Under the pieces are notes generated by a model that made no database searches, was not told where the DNA came from, and saw only the letters and a program-made list of their open reading frames with translations. Positions 10,291 through 21,628 of a stretch of 64,000 nt of DNA are shown here, one piece after another; position 1 is the first letter of the stretch; each line of letters opens with the position of its first letter. Source of the stretch: Ooceraea biroi (lineage: Eukaryota; Arthropoda; Insecta; Hymenoptera; Formicidae); contig NC_039512.1 of the NCBI RefSeq assembly GCF_003672135.1, positions 14,958,874-15,022,873 of the forward strand. The letters run 5' to 3'. The translations under genes and the position numbers were made by a program.

Positions 10291-10880
10291 CATTTCTGGT
10301 TTTACAGGATTTTCAATAGCAGAGAACTCTAGGTAATATAAAAATTAATATCATCAACTCAAAACTCCTCTGAGAAGAAAAAATTTTAAATTCGAGAACT
10401 TTTTCATTTCTGGTTTTCCAGGATTTTCAATAGCAGAGAACTCTAGGCAATATAAAAATTAATGATATCATCAACTCAGAACTCCTCTGAGAAGAAAAAA
10501 TTTTAAACTCGAGAACTTTTTCATTTTTGAGTTTACGGTATTTTCAATAGCAGAGAACTCTAGGCAATATAAAAAATAATGATATCATCAACTCAGAACT
10601 TCTCGGAAAAGAAAAAATTTCTAAGAGCTAGAACTTTTTCATTTGCGTGTTTAAAGAATTCTCAATAGTCGAGGACTCTAGGCAATATGCCAACTAACAA
10701 TATAAATATCACAGAACTCCTCGGAAAAGAAAAATCTTTTAAGCTCGATAACTTTTTCATTTCTAAATCTAAAGGATTTGCAATAGTCGGGAAATCTTGG
10801 TAATATGCCAATTAACGATATAAAAGTCTCAGAACTACTCGGAGTAAGAAAAAATTTCTAAAGTCTAAACTTTTTCAAAT
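10291..10880. repeat. Decaying tandem array, unit about 114-118 bp, about 5 copies
   Basis: The landmark 'CATTT' of each unit falls at 10291, 10405, 10522, 10640 and 10758, with a last degenerate start near 10876. Each unit carries the words AGAACTTTTTCATTT, ATTTTCAATAG, GAACTCTAGG.AATAT and GAACTCCTC.GA. The first three units are closely alike and the last two are clearly more diverged, so age or selection differs along the array. Confidence 0.85.
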
Positions 10881-10917
10881 AATGTAAAATAATATAATCA
10901 CAGCGAAACATATGTAC

Positions 10918-10984
10918 GTGCTTAATACAATTTACCGAAACGTTTGTTGATTGATTTGTACTCAAATTAAATTGTATTAAGCAC
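10918..10984. repeat. Perfect 17-bp inverted repeat with 33-base loop
   Basis: Left arm 10918-10934 reads GTGCTTAATACAATTTA and the right arm 10968-10984 is its exact reverse complement. The folded length of 67 bases is like that of a small precursor hairpin, but it could equally be the remains of a short inverted-repeat element. It lies about 40 bases after the tandem array. Confidence 0.8.
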
Positions 10985-11708
10985 TATAACATCGACAGAG
11001 GGGTCAGAGTAGCGCGAAAATGAGGACTCGCACTTATCCGTAAAATGCGTGACTGACATGCATAAAATGCATGCGCGATATTGATGTCTTTAAGAGACAT
11101 TAGAGATTTCAATTTACAACTCAGTTTTTTTTATTTAATATATTGATGTCAATTTTGTGTTACATATCGCATGAAGGAGTTTGCAAATTTATAGATCTAA
11201 TCTATTCAGATAAAGCCAATATGTAATTTAAATATAAAATAATAATCGGATCAAATTGACTCATCCATTCTTTTGAATCTTGACCAAGCTTTATTCGCGC
11301 ATTAGGGCAAAATGTCCATTTGTGATGCGATAACAAGCAAACGACCAGTTTTGAAGCGTGCGCAAAGTTGTTACACTCATAACTTTTCTGCCTGTTTTCA
11401 TCGAGAAGAATCTGTCGTCATTAAACTTAAGTCGTCGATTACTCAAGCTTATTAAATTAATTGCCAATTAGAGGTTCTCTTGGATCGCTGATACATGAAT
11501 CAAGTGTCCGTAGTCGAGAATCGATCTCAATCATAAAAAGATTCGATACACGTATCAAAGGTGTTTACGGCTTATAAAATCATAATGGATGAAAAAATAA
11601 CATAATGAAACGTAATGGGAAAATTATTTATGAATAAACCTGCCAAAAAAACGAAATAGTCTCCACATTTTTTATACATGTCAATTAGCTTGTTAAGTGA
11701 ACATGACA

Positions 11709-11744
<36 letters not shown>

Positions 11745-11766
11745 TCAATTTTTCAATATCAAATTT
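10985..11766. other. Intergenic, no gene seen
   Basis: AT-rich non-coding DNA. Contains the (AG)15 microsatellite at 11713-11742 and nothing else that could be supported. Confidence 0.6.
11713..11742. repeat. (AG)15 microsatellite
   Basis: Uninterrupted AG dinucleotide run located just before the left arm of the inverted-repeat element. Confidence 0.95.
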
Positions 11767-12064
11767 AAATTACCTTTTTAAAAAAAGGTACAAAAAAGCG
11801 CCAAGTATAAGTGAGCGAAGAAAAAAAGGAACTATGTTTTTCGTTCAAAAAAGAACTTTACAAAAGTAATGATATCAAAACCTTGCGCCAACTATGGGTA
11901 TTTATGCAAATCAGAAAATCTATTACTTTATTATTATCTACACTACATACGGACACATACATATATATACGTACATGATATCGACTACGAATGTGGAGAA
12001 TTATTGCAATACAAATAAGTATTTTTTCAAAATGCTTGGCGCTGCTAAACCGAATCAATATGTT
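11767..12064 (+). repeat. Left arm of the inverted-repeat element
   Basis: 298 bases; shares GCGCCAAGTATAA, CTTTACAAAAGTAATGATAT, CTTGCGCCAACTATGGG and AATGCTTGGCGCTGCTAAAC with the reverse complement of the right arm. Confidence 0.88.
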
Positions 12065-12479
12065 TAATGGTGATTCTTTCTTTCTTTCTTTCTTGTGGAT
12101 GCGTGCGTGCATGTGCTTGTGTCTCTCTCGTTCTCGTGCGCGCGTGTATGTATGTGCGTGACATTAGAATTAAGTATAGAATAACTTTAACTAAATTCGT
12201 AACATATACAAGTTTATGTGCTTTATCGGATTTTGTTATATAATCAAAGTAAAGTCGTTAATTCGCTAGGAGTTAAAATGCACATAAACAACTTAAATTC
12301 GACCAGCTGGGAATGTGGCGGCTCCTGTAATCCGGCTATTCGGAGGCTGATTATGTGTGATTTTACCATCTAATTAATTGCCAGTTCAGTCAAATTTAAG
12401 AAGTTGTTTGTTTGTAATGTAAGTTAGATTGTGAGGAAATTGTTATAATCTTCAGATTATAAGGATTTAATTACTAATT

Positions 12480-12777
12480 AACATATTGATTCGGTTTAGC
12501 AGCGCCAAGCATTTTGAAAAAATACTTATTTGTATTGCAATAATTCTCCGCATTCGTAGTCGATATCATGTACGTATATATGTATGTGTCCGTATATAGT
12601 ATAGATAATAATAAAGTAATAGATCTTCTGATTTGCATAAATACCCATAGTTGGCGCAAGGTTTTGATATCATTACTTTTGTAAAGTTCTTTTTTGAACG
12701 AAAAATATAGAGTTCTTTTTTTTCTTCGCTCGCTTATACTTGGCGCTTTTTTGTACCTTTTTGTGAAAAGGTAATTT
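12480..12777 (-). repeat. Right arm of the inverted-repeat element
   Basis: 298 bases, reverse complement of the left arm. It ends only a few bases before the CpG-rich promoter/leader of the FOG-like gene begins. Confidence 0.88.
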
Positions 12778-13516
12778 TGTACGTTTAGTAACGTGGTGTG
12801 CAATATCGGTAACGCAACGTATTCGTGTTTTCTCTAAGAGATGGCAGCAGCATTCGAACTTCCGCGTCACTTTCATCCGGAGCGCGTTGTAATGGACGCG
12901 AGCGGCGATTCAAACTTTGCCGCGCCGGCAGTTCGCATCGCCTCCCCACCACAGGCTCAAGAAGCAGACGCGCTCTGGCTGTCCGCGCACGACGCGCCGT
13001 GCCGCGGTGGGGAGGGGAGTGTTTGGCGGCGCGTTTGTTTAGTTGCGCGCTGACAGCGAACGCGGTTGTACGGAATTGGCGTGCGTGTCCGGAAGCGCCG
13101 CGCTGCCGGCGTTCGTCGATTGACGTCTTCGTCGTGAACGTCGTGAACGCCGTAACGTCGCGACGTCGTATTTTCACGTCAAGTCACGAACGCAATCCGC
13201 TTCCCGCACGTCATCGGGAGAGTGCGAATCTCCCCTCCGTCCCCGTCCGTACTCGTCCGTCGTGACTCTCGTGGCTTTCGCTGTTTACTCCCGCCTCTCT
13301 CTCTCTCTCTCTCTGCCTCTCCCTCTGTCAATCGCGTTCTCCTCATCTGTCTCTCGCGTTTTCCCAATTCGTCTCGTTGCTTCGCACGTGTGTGTGATCG
13401 TCCACGTCCCGCCTCATCTGTGCATCATTTGCCGCCGTCGTCGCCGACACGCTGCACCCACGCCGCCGCAACGTCCGACATGTCCATGCTGAACGGGTGA
13501 TGGCAGAGCGCAGAGG
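12778..13516 (+). promoter_or_regulatory. CpG-rich promoter and 5' leader of the FOG/ush-like gene
   Basis: Base composition changes sharply from AT-rich to CpG-rich at about 12.8 kb. The block contains CGTCGCGACGTCG-type words, TCGTGAACGTCGTGAACG repeats and a CT-rich tract (13294-13314), and ends in the leader just before the first coding exon. No TATA box or unambiguous initiator was found, so the transcription start is not placed. Long open frames here on both strands are by-products of low stop-codon density in GC-rich DNA. Confidence 0.55.
13480..13500 (+). promoter_or_regulatory. Upstream ORF 1 in the leader (6 codons)
   Basis: ATG at 13480 with G at -3, encoding MSMLNG then TGA (13498-13500). 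The stop shares bases with the start of the next upstream ORF (TGATG), an arrangement that allows termination-reinitiation. Confidence 0.5.
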
Positions 13517-13553
13517 ATGTCACGTCGCAAGCAGAGCAACCCCAAACCGCTAA
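13500..13553 (+). promoter_or_regulatory. Upstream ORF 2 overlapping the main start (17 codons)
   Basis: ATG at 13500 has G at -3 and G at +4, a strong context. It reads MAERRGCHVASRATPNR and stops at TAA 13551-13553, beyond the main ATG at 13517 and only 3 bases before the exon ends. Ribosomes using it would bypass the main start, so it may dampen translation. Confidence 0.5.
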
Positions 13554-13556
13554 AAC
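13517..13556 (+). CDS. ush: FOG/ZFPM-like (u-shaped) first coding exon with NuRD-binding motif (partial gene)
   Basis: ATG at 13517 (A at -3) encodes MSRRKQSNPKPLK, then the first base of codon 14 (C, compatible with the Arg usual in the family). A perfect GTGAGT donor follows at 13557. The N-terminal RRKQ motif is the FOG repression motif, which binds RBBP4/RbAp48 and recruits the NuRD deacetylase/remodelling complex; R3, R4 and K5 are the key contacts in FOG-1. The Ser-Asn-Pro and the following Lys match FOG/ZFPM better than SALL (AKPQ), ZNF423/521 (AKPR) or BCL11 (GKPQ). FOG proteins bind GATA factors through CCHC zinc fingers, which must lie in exons beyond this window. Frame extension past the donor to 13774 is read-through into the intron. 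The identification rests on 13 residues, so another RRKQ zinc-finger gene remains possible. Confidence 0.65.
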
Positions 13557-16500
13557 GTGAGTCTGATTTTTGTGCTTTGTCCTCTTCCTCTCTTCGTGCT
13601 CCACGTTTTCCCGGGGCTTCTCTCTGGCGCGTTTTTCTCGTTAACCACGTGTTTTTGGGCGTGTTGTGTATGCATGTGCGCGCATTTTCCGCGCGTGTGT
13701 TCAGTGGCACATTTTTCTTAGAAGAAGCTTTCGACGTATCGCCATGTTTGTCTTGTCGTTACACTTTTTTTTGAATTCGTTGGTTACGCGCGTAATCGAT
13801 TCGGACAGTTAAAATGGGCAATTTTTAATTGGATTAATTTCGCGTAAATTGCGTGTGAATCGGCTTGAGTTTTGCCTGCGGAAATTTCATTCTGAGAAGA
13901 CGACAGAAAACTGTGATTAGGGAAATCAGTGCAACGATATTGCGATAAGTTTAGTCAGGTGAATCGGGTTTGATGTTTCGCGTGAAGTTGTCGCAAAGTG
14001 CTTTGGCGCGATTTTTCGAAACTGTCCTATCGGAAGCGTCGCCGGCTGAATTATCGCGAACGATCGAGATGATCGTAAAATATAAAATGACATTCGAATG
14101 TAGATTACCATTGCAATTAACAACGCAAAAATTACGAAAGCAAATAATTATTTAGCAGCGTTTATTCTTTCGGCTTTGCGAATCAAATCTCGCGATCGTA
14201 AATTTATAAAGAAACTATATTAATTTCTTGTTATTTCTGTTTAATTAATTTTTTTATATATTCGAATGGGAATAATATATTGATTATTACCTAAAATTTA
14301 ATTAATAAACAATTCTACGGCGTCAGCATATTGTTCATTTGGAAAGTTCCAGGGAAAATTATTCTGTCACTCGCTTTTAAAATTTGATGGAGACTTTGCG
14401 AAATGTACTATTATCATTAATATCGCAGAATCAACATTTAAAGCTCGTGACTGATCTAAAAAGCCTCTTTCTCTCTCATTCTTTCCGCTGATGGAAACGA
14501 TAAATTCCGAGAATCGAGAATAAATCAACGACCGAATAAATTAATTCGTGAGGCCGGCGAAGGAGAACGAGTTCTTTGCAACAATATGGTTCCTTCGTTT
14601 ATCTTTTGTAGTCAAAGAGGTAAAACATTAGAGAGGTAGAGTGTCAATGTTTTAGAGATTAAAAAATAAGTGGGAAATCGGGTTTATTTAATCAATTTTC
14701 TCAATGTATTTTGAATAAATACTTAAATAAATAATTAACAAGATTCTAGAAAATGTAGAAAAGGATACAAAATTTTGTAACTACAAAATTCAGAACATTT
14801 GAAAGTGCAGAATTTAGTCCAGGAAATTGATATATGAAAATTAATTCAGAATACCGACGTATTGGTAACTATAATTAAGTTTTCACTCACAAAAAAAAAC
14901 AAAGTCTTTTAATGAACATTTTGCTGGCCGCTCGTTGGCCGAGTTTTCACCGTAAAAGTCGCAACTCTCTCAGCAGGGTATTATTAAAAGTAAGTTCTCG
15001 TAAGGAAATGAAACTTTATTTAGACTTTTTGTTGTCACAAACGCAATTTTGTTGCATACCTAACAACGCGACACGCTCAGAGAGTTGCCGTCGACCGTCA
15101 GCTGACCTTTCGATTCTAACGGGTCGCACGGTACGAGCACGCACGCACTCGGCGACAGACAGATACGACTGTCGCGATTACGCGGATTTCGCGCGATCGT
15201 AATTAACCCCCACAATCAACCCTCGCTCTTTCACGAGGTGTTTAATCCTCGACCATTGCTCGCCGCGGTGACCAAATAACATTTATCTGTCACAGATCTG
15301 ACATTTCCTGGAAAATATTCTGACTAAATTGATATTCCATATTTTAGTGCACAGATCGATGCGATGTTTATCATATGATATAACGTTCCAAATATTCTTT
15401 GTTAATTTCACGCATTAAATAATGCTCGTGATATCATTTTTTCTCGGTTTTTCGCAAATCATTCTGACGATGCTCTCTCTCTTTTTCTCTTCTTTTCTCT
15501 GTTTCTCTTTTCCTCTCTCTCTCTCTCTCTCTCTCTCCCCGCTCGCGATCGCAAACCGATCGAGGCCAGACGAGATCCCGGGCCCAGATCCAGTGTCTGG
15601 ATCCTTTTCGTCGCCCCCTTCGCCCTTGTCGCGGCGGGCATGCGATCTCGCGATCACATGGCTCGATCACGAAAGTTGGAACCCACTTTCACGTAGCGGC
15701 GACTCGTCGGACCGGGTCCCTCTTTTTCTCCTTCTATCTCCCTCCTCTCTTTCCCTGATCCCCTGCTCGCCGCGACGTTTTCGCCTCACGAGTCCATTGA
15801 TTTCGATTTGAGGAAATCGACCGTATCCGGGAATTCGTGTTCTTTTCGTCTCTAGGATAACTCGCGAATCTCCTCGCGCAATTCATTATCTGAGAGAAAT
15901 TATTGAACATTAACTTAAAATTCCGTTTAAGCAAAGTTCCCTAAAAACTCATGCGAAATTGATTTTCCTTCGCACTTATTTGTACATTTTGTACAAATTC
16001 TCGATGTTTATCGTGATATTAATCTTATTAATACCTTTCAAGATAGGTATTGGTTTTTCACAATAACGACTCAGAAGAAAAGGCATTTTAGAAAGAAATG
16101 TCTGTAATTTCCAGAAACTATCTGTAGAATTAATTGTCGCTTTCGGAAAAGTTATTTTATCATTATTATTATCGTATTTTCATTATTCTTTGCGAAATTC
16201 GATAGCTCTGTCCGATATATCTGTCGATACCTCTGTCACAGAAATCTATTGATAATCTACTCAAATCAGAATTGATAATTTAATCATTTTTTAATTACTT
16301 ATCGCTAAAATATTACTATCGTACTAAAAATGCTAAGAATTCCATTGAGTATCTTGTACATTTTCAAGCGATCCTTATCATTTATATCTTGCTTGATTAG
16401 CGTAACTTGATATTATCGCACACTCATGACGATGACAAGACGAGCATGATAAAACGTTAGTAATATGAATGAAAACTCATTTTTATATCGAAAACTTTTC

Positions 16501-19500
16501 TGCATCAATACTTAGTTATTAAATAAATTTCATATAAATATAATGTAATCTAAATTACTGTGGTGTTAACACATATTAACATAACATAATAAGATATATT
16601 TGTATTACATAATGTTATTTTAACGCATTGTTAATGAGCAAATTTGCATGGGTTCCCATGGTCGCGGGAATTCCTGAGATCCTTCCCTAGGGTCCTCCGG
16701 ATTCGGATGGAAAAATCGCGCGTTTGCGACGTCCACGTTGGGTCCCTCCCGTGAGACAGCGACGTTAATGGCCACGTAATTATTGCGAAGCTGGCTCGTG
16801 CGCGTGACTGCTAATTGGGAGCGACCGTAATTGAGTTAATAATGCCGTGTTAAAATAGCGAGCCCGCCTCCCTTCTATTCCGCCAACGCGTCTTCTCTGC
16901 TCTCGCTTTCATCTCTCTTTTTCTCTCTCTCGTTCTCGCTCATCGATCTTTATTTTTCGCGAATCTGCATTGCTCTCACTCGCGATTAAAGCGAATCCGA
17001 GAAATTATCGCGTGCCGAGTGATCGTTTTATCAACGTTGCATCATCGCCGTATTGATTCCTCCCGGAATCTCCGTGTTATCTCCGACTTTCGCCCTCGTA
17101 TTAATGCACTGTAATCCTCCAAATTCAGTATCGCGATTGTCAACTAAACAATCATCGACTTAACGTTCCGTTCAAACAGAATTGCTTCGAAAATCATGCA
17201 AAGCGAAATCTTCATCGCTCTGTTCTTAATCTTCCAACTCATGTCGGAAATTTTTCAGATTGGGTTTTTTTTCATACGAATTTTTGCTGCCAAGAAATTT
17301 GTAAGAATATTAAAAAATCCGACATGCCTTTCTCGTGTTCTTTATTAATTCTTGCGTCTCAGCGAACATCTTTAGCGACTTTAGTTCCAGTCTCAACTGA
17401 GATCTGTGTTCGTGCAGGAACGATTCCGTGAGGATCGCCGACACTTTTGTAACGCGCCGATACTTTTCGCCGTGCATTGCACATGTGATGGCGATAACGA
17501 TCGCCATCCGTGACTCTCGGAGCGGCACGATCGCTGCGGCTCTTCTTTTTCTCTACTTCCCGTTCCCTCTGATCGGACTTTTCGTCCTTTTACGGTAAAT
17601 TCCGATGGTTGCGCACGAGTTCCAATCGGGGCGGGACGAAAAGCGCTCAGGCAAAAAGCGGACGTCAAAGTCTGATAAAATCCCACTGATGTCATCAATA
17701 TTTTGTAGTCACCCGGTGCTCCTTTATCTCGTATCTCTTCGGCAACGGTTACGGCAAGTCGGTAACTGTGCTTCTCCGCGCGCCGCCACGTATCCCCGTC
17801 TTATAAATGCAGTCCACGTTACCGATTATAGTCAGTCCTAAAATTTGCTCATTCTCGTTCGTTCAAAGTTCGCGCGCAAAGTTGATTACCTGCATGCCCG
17901 TTGTGCAAGAGTGTGCAAGACTGGACAGCGTCCTTTGAACTTTTTTTTTGTAATATCTTATATTTTTTTATCGATATTTTAATCTGGCATTTAAACCGAG
18001 GAACGTGATACATAAAAGTTTTATACAATGCTTTAATTAGAGGGAGGATTGAAAATTTTACAATATGTTTCAAGTATTGTTAAATATTCCGTATGTTAGA
18101 TACGCAATGATATGATAGAGAAATCTATTAATATCTGTTATATTATAACACGCCTGTTTCTATTTCTAATGTGCCGTATCATATCGCAAAGATCATCAGT
18201 CTTCTCTCGGCGCACCCCTCCGTGCACCGCGCCACGAATAATTCAGTGAGAACTCCCCGTTCCCTCGCACCGACGCGTCGTCGCAATCTCGGAACGAGGT
18301 TCGCCCCCCAAGGGCTCGCCGCGCCACCTGAGGGTGCCCAGTATTACGTAGGACTCGTGGGAGGGCCCGTGTCTTTCTCCCTCTTTCTCTCGGAGGTCCG
18401 CCGAGTATCGCCGCACTGATCGACGATGCGTAGCGGGATAAAAGAGGAGGCGCCCCGTGGGGGTCTTAGCGGCGCCCCCCGTCGAGCGCGAGCGTCAAAT
18501 TAATAAGCGATGATTTTATAGAATGCTTTATTGAATCGTGTTCGCCGTAAAGAATATCTACCATCACCCTGCACGCCATCGATCGCGCAACGCAACGGTT
18601 CTCATTGCGGGCCCCGAGATTCCGGCTGAGCAATCGAAAAGAAATCGAGCAGCTACGTGCCCCCCTCATCGAAAATCACACTTTAATTTTTAATTGCATG
18701 TACATTAATTACAGATTTGAGTTATTAGCAGTTGTAATTCGTACAAGGGAGGAAGGGGCGCTTCGAACGAAGAGCACGCGCGCGAACAAGGGGCCCGTGA
18801 CGGATTGAGAGACGCTGATCCAAACGAGGCGCGGTCTCTTTTCTCTTCCACCGAGTGTAGTTGTTGCCGTTGTTGTTGCTGGCATATCGTTGCTAATATG
18901 ACGAGCCGGCCGCGCCTCCTCGAGATGTGATTCCCCTACTAAGTTCTCGCGTATCATCGCGCGGAGAGATCGCTCGATAGCGACACCTCCGGAGTCTTTT
19001 CGTCCGTTAATCGAACACTCTGCGATCGAATAATCGCTCGCTCTCCTTTCCTCTCTTTCTCTCTCTCCCTGTTTTTCTTTGTCTCACGTTCTGCTTTTCT
19101 CTGCGAAATGTAACGCGAGCCTCGTGTCGCTGATAGATGCGATTGCCGAACACGCTGATGCATTCCCGCCGTGTCAGATGTTGGTCTTGCGATGGTCAGC
19201 GTTGGAGTCGCGCATTGTGTCAGTGTGAGGTGTTGCGTGAGTGGAGGTGCAACTTTGTGTATTGTATGTCAGTGGGGTTGGCACTGTTTTGTAAAGTTGT
19301 CAGCGAGTGCTACGAAACAGGTGATAATTGAATCGATGGTGCATCTCGATACAATGACGACAATAAATCTGTTTCGCTCTGAGAAATTCTGAGGAGTTTC
19401 CTTATACCTAAAAATCGATCTTAAGAATTTGGAGATCGTATTTTTTAACGCGCCAATCCCATCCAAAGATCCTGCGTTCCGAATTGAAAAGTTCGAAGAG

Positions 19501-21000
19501 TTAAATGTTCGGAGAAATCTGAGTTTGAATGCATCTAGCATCTTAAAATCCAAATAGTATCAATTAACAGCTATCGCAAAAAGCTCTAAATATTTAAATT
19601 TTCAAGAGTTATAATTTATACATTCAAGTGCTCAAAATTTGAAACTTTTATTTTGGAGCAAGTCCTGAACTTTCTCCGCCTGATTTCATCCGCTCAAACA
19701 ACTCATCCCTTGTGTATGAAAAATCGTACTTTCCCTCCCTCCTTTCCCTCTTTTCGATAACGCTCCCTAACATGCGAAAGAAACTCTTGTCCGCTTTACT
19801 CGCGGCGCGGTACAGACGGGTTATCGGTGTAAAGGTGCGTTTACACGCGTGTAAAGAGGGGGTCCCTCCCGCTCTGGGGCCCTTAGACGGCGAATGCCGC
19901 GAAGGAGGGACACGACGAAAGAGAGGAGAACGACTCACGCGCGCGCGCGGACACCATTCCGGCGAGATGCCGGGGCCGTGTCGCAACAGGCCGGGAGTGA
20001 CACCACAATGCGGTGTAGCAATTTGTAGGCTCGCCCTTCCCTGGGACCCTCGCTCCCCTGTACCCTCCTCGTGTGTCTCCCCCGTTCCTCTCGGCGTCCC
20101 CCTTCGCTTCAGCCTCTCGGCTGTATTTATGAGACGCGCTTCGCTATCGGTTCCGCTCTCTTCGAGAGGAAGGACGAGCTCCGCCAACGGGAGGAACTTA
20201 CAGGTGAGGGCACGGAGGAAGGACAGAAGGGTTAAGGAGGAAGGAAGGTAGGAGGCATCGAGAGAAGAAAGGCTAACTAGGCGAGATCAGCGGCGCGATA
20301 GTTGTCTCCAGTCGCGCATTCGCGAAGGGAGAAAGGATCTTCCTGTTGAGGAAAAGAGGAGCGGCGAGGGATGAGGAGAAAGAAAGAGAGAGAGAAGGGA
20401 CGACGAAAGACATCTGCGGCGGGATTCATGCGTTTGCGCGGAATAAGGAACTCGGGCGAGGGAGATAAGGGCCGCTGATGGACCTTCCTCTGTTTCTTTT
20501 TCTTTCGCTCCCTCCTCCTCCCTCTCTTCCGTCCTCTCCTCTTTTCGTCCGCGTCAACCGCTCACTACACTACGCTCATCGCGCTCGCCGATCGAGATTG
20601 ATAGAGGAGGACCAGGAGGATTTGCGATTCGTTCCTTCGTTTCATCTTTCGAAGGCGCAAAGAGAAGAGGCGACGCGGAGATAAGGATGACACGCGGGAA
20701 ATCTGCGAGTATAGGAGTTTCGTGCGCGACAGTTAGGTGGTTACGAAACTCGTGTGGATCTTCATCGTGAATGCAAGGATGACATTTAAGTTACGCTGCG
20801 TTAGCGAATCGCGGCTGTTCATGAAGAAGAAGGAAGATCGTGGGTCGTTTTCGTCGGCGATCGGATCGCTGCGAAAGTTTCGAGAGATTGTCGCACGTTA
20901 CGACTACGGCGATCGAAATTCTGTCGCATGAATCGTATGATTATGCTCCAATAACTTTGTACTAGAAACACTTTCCTCTCCATGAAGGTCTACTGCGATA
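13557..21000 (+). other. Putative first intron of the FOG-like gene, part 1
   Basis: No exon supported. Blocks of AT-rich DNA (about 13.8-15.1, 15.9-16.6 and 17.9-18.2 kb) alternate with CpG-rich blocks (about 15.1-15.8, 16.7-17.8, 18.2-19.1 and 19.7-20.9 kb). The long overlapping frames near 19648-20251 occur on both strands at once, which marks them as compositional. CT-rich tracts lie at 15513-15537 and around 20500. Confidence 0.45.
15513..15537. repeat. (CT)n microsatellite
   Basis: Uninterrupted CT run at the end of a longer pyrimidine-rich stretch beginning near 15475. Confidence 0.95.
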
Positions 21001-21608
21001 TTAATCTCTCTCGCATCCCTCTGAGTCTCGCCCAGGAATTTGCTAGAAAATTTTAATTAATTTCTTTTTTATAATTTTAGGATTATTTTGATAAGATTTT
21101 AAATAAATCTTTATTCCAATATATTCTCCAATTATCAACAATTTTTTTTGCAAGTAATTCTTCCATTTTCTCCATTTTTCTCATTTTCTTTCAATTTCTC
21201 ATTTAGCAACTCATTTCATGTAATTCTTCAAATAATTGTTTAACAAAATTACCAAACAAACTAATCTTTTTCGAGTCACCAGCTCGCGAATCGCAAGCTT
21301 TAACTCGTGTCCTTGCGCCAGGCCGATAAAATTCCCTCGGTATCCCCAACCCGATATCGATAAAGCGCGGATCGGCCGTTTCCGCGGCAATCGACGTGAT
21401 GCTGTTTACCCTAATCCCGATTAGCGCATATCGCTCTCTCCGGAGTGCGAGATTATCCACGCGCCATGGTTATCCGTGCGCGTCACAGATCGGCCGATCG
21501 GCCGAGCCGATGTCGCAGCGAACGTGACGCTTGCGGTAGGTTAAAATCTACGCTATCGCCCGCTATCAGCTCATTACGCTAATATTCAGCTCGCGCATGT
21601 CGCGGTAC

Positions 21609-21628
21609 CGCGATACCGCGGTATCGCG
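21609..21628. repeat. Perfect 20-bp palindrome
   Basis: CGCGATACCGCGGTATCGCG equals its own reverse complement and is embedded in further CGCGGTACCGCG-like palindromic sequence. Confidence 0.9.

Larger units (their letters stand above)
11767..12777. mobile_element. Inverted-repeat element: two 298-bp arms around a 415-bp spacer
   Basis: Left arm 11767-12064 and right arm 12480-12777 are near-identical reverse complements of the same length, differing by scattered substitutions and small indels. Both outer ends start AAATTACCTTTT. The spacer (12065-12479) is unrelated, with a TTTC run and TGTG-rich sequence. No transposase frame is present and no clear target-site duplication was found. It is most simply a non-autonomous foldback/MITE-like DNA element, or a recent inverted duplication. 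If transcribed it would form a hairpin RNA of about 300 base pairs. Confidence 0.8.

Noticed and set aside
12785..13265. Long overlapping frames on both strands in the promoter/leader (130-146 codons)
   Set aside because: They occur on both strands of the same CpG-rich DNA, are Arg/Ala/Ser rich, lack a domain, and end where composition changes.
13517..13556. Identity as SALL/spalt, ZNF423/521 or BCL11 instead of FOG
   Set aside because: These share MSRRKQ but usually continue AKP or GKP; SNP followed by a basic residue fits FOG. Kept as an alternative because only 13 residues are visible.
13557..13774. Extension of the FOG-like frame to an 85-residue protein
   Set aside because: The donor GTGAGT directly follows the motif and the extension has intron-like CT-rich composition, so it is read-through.
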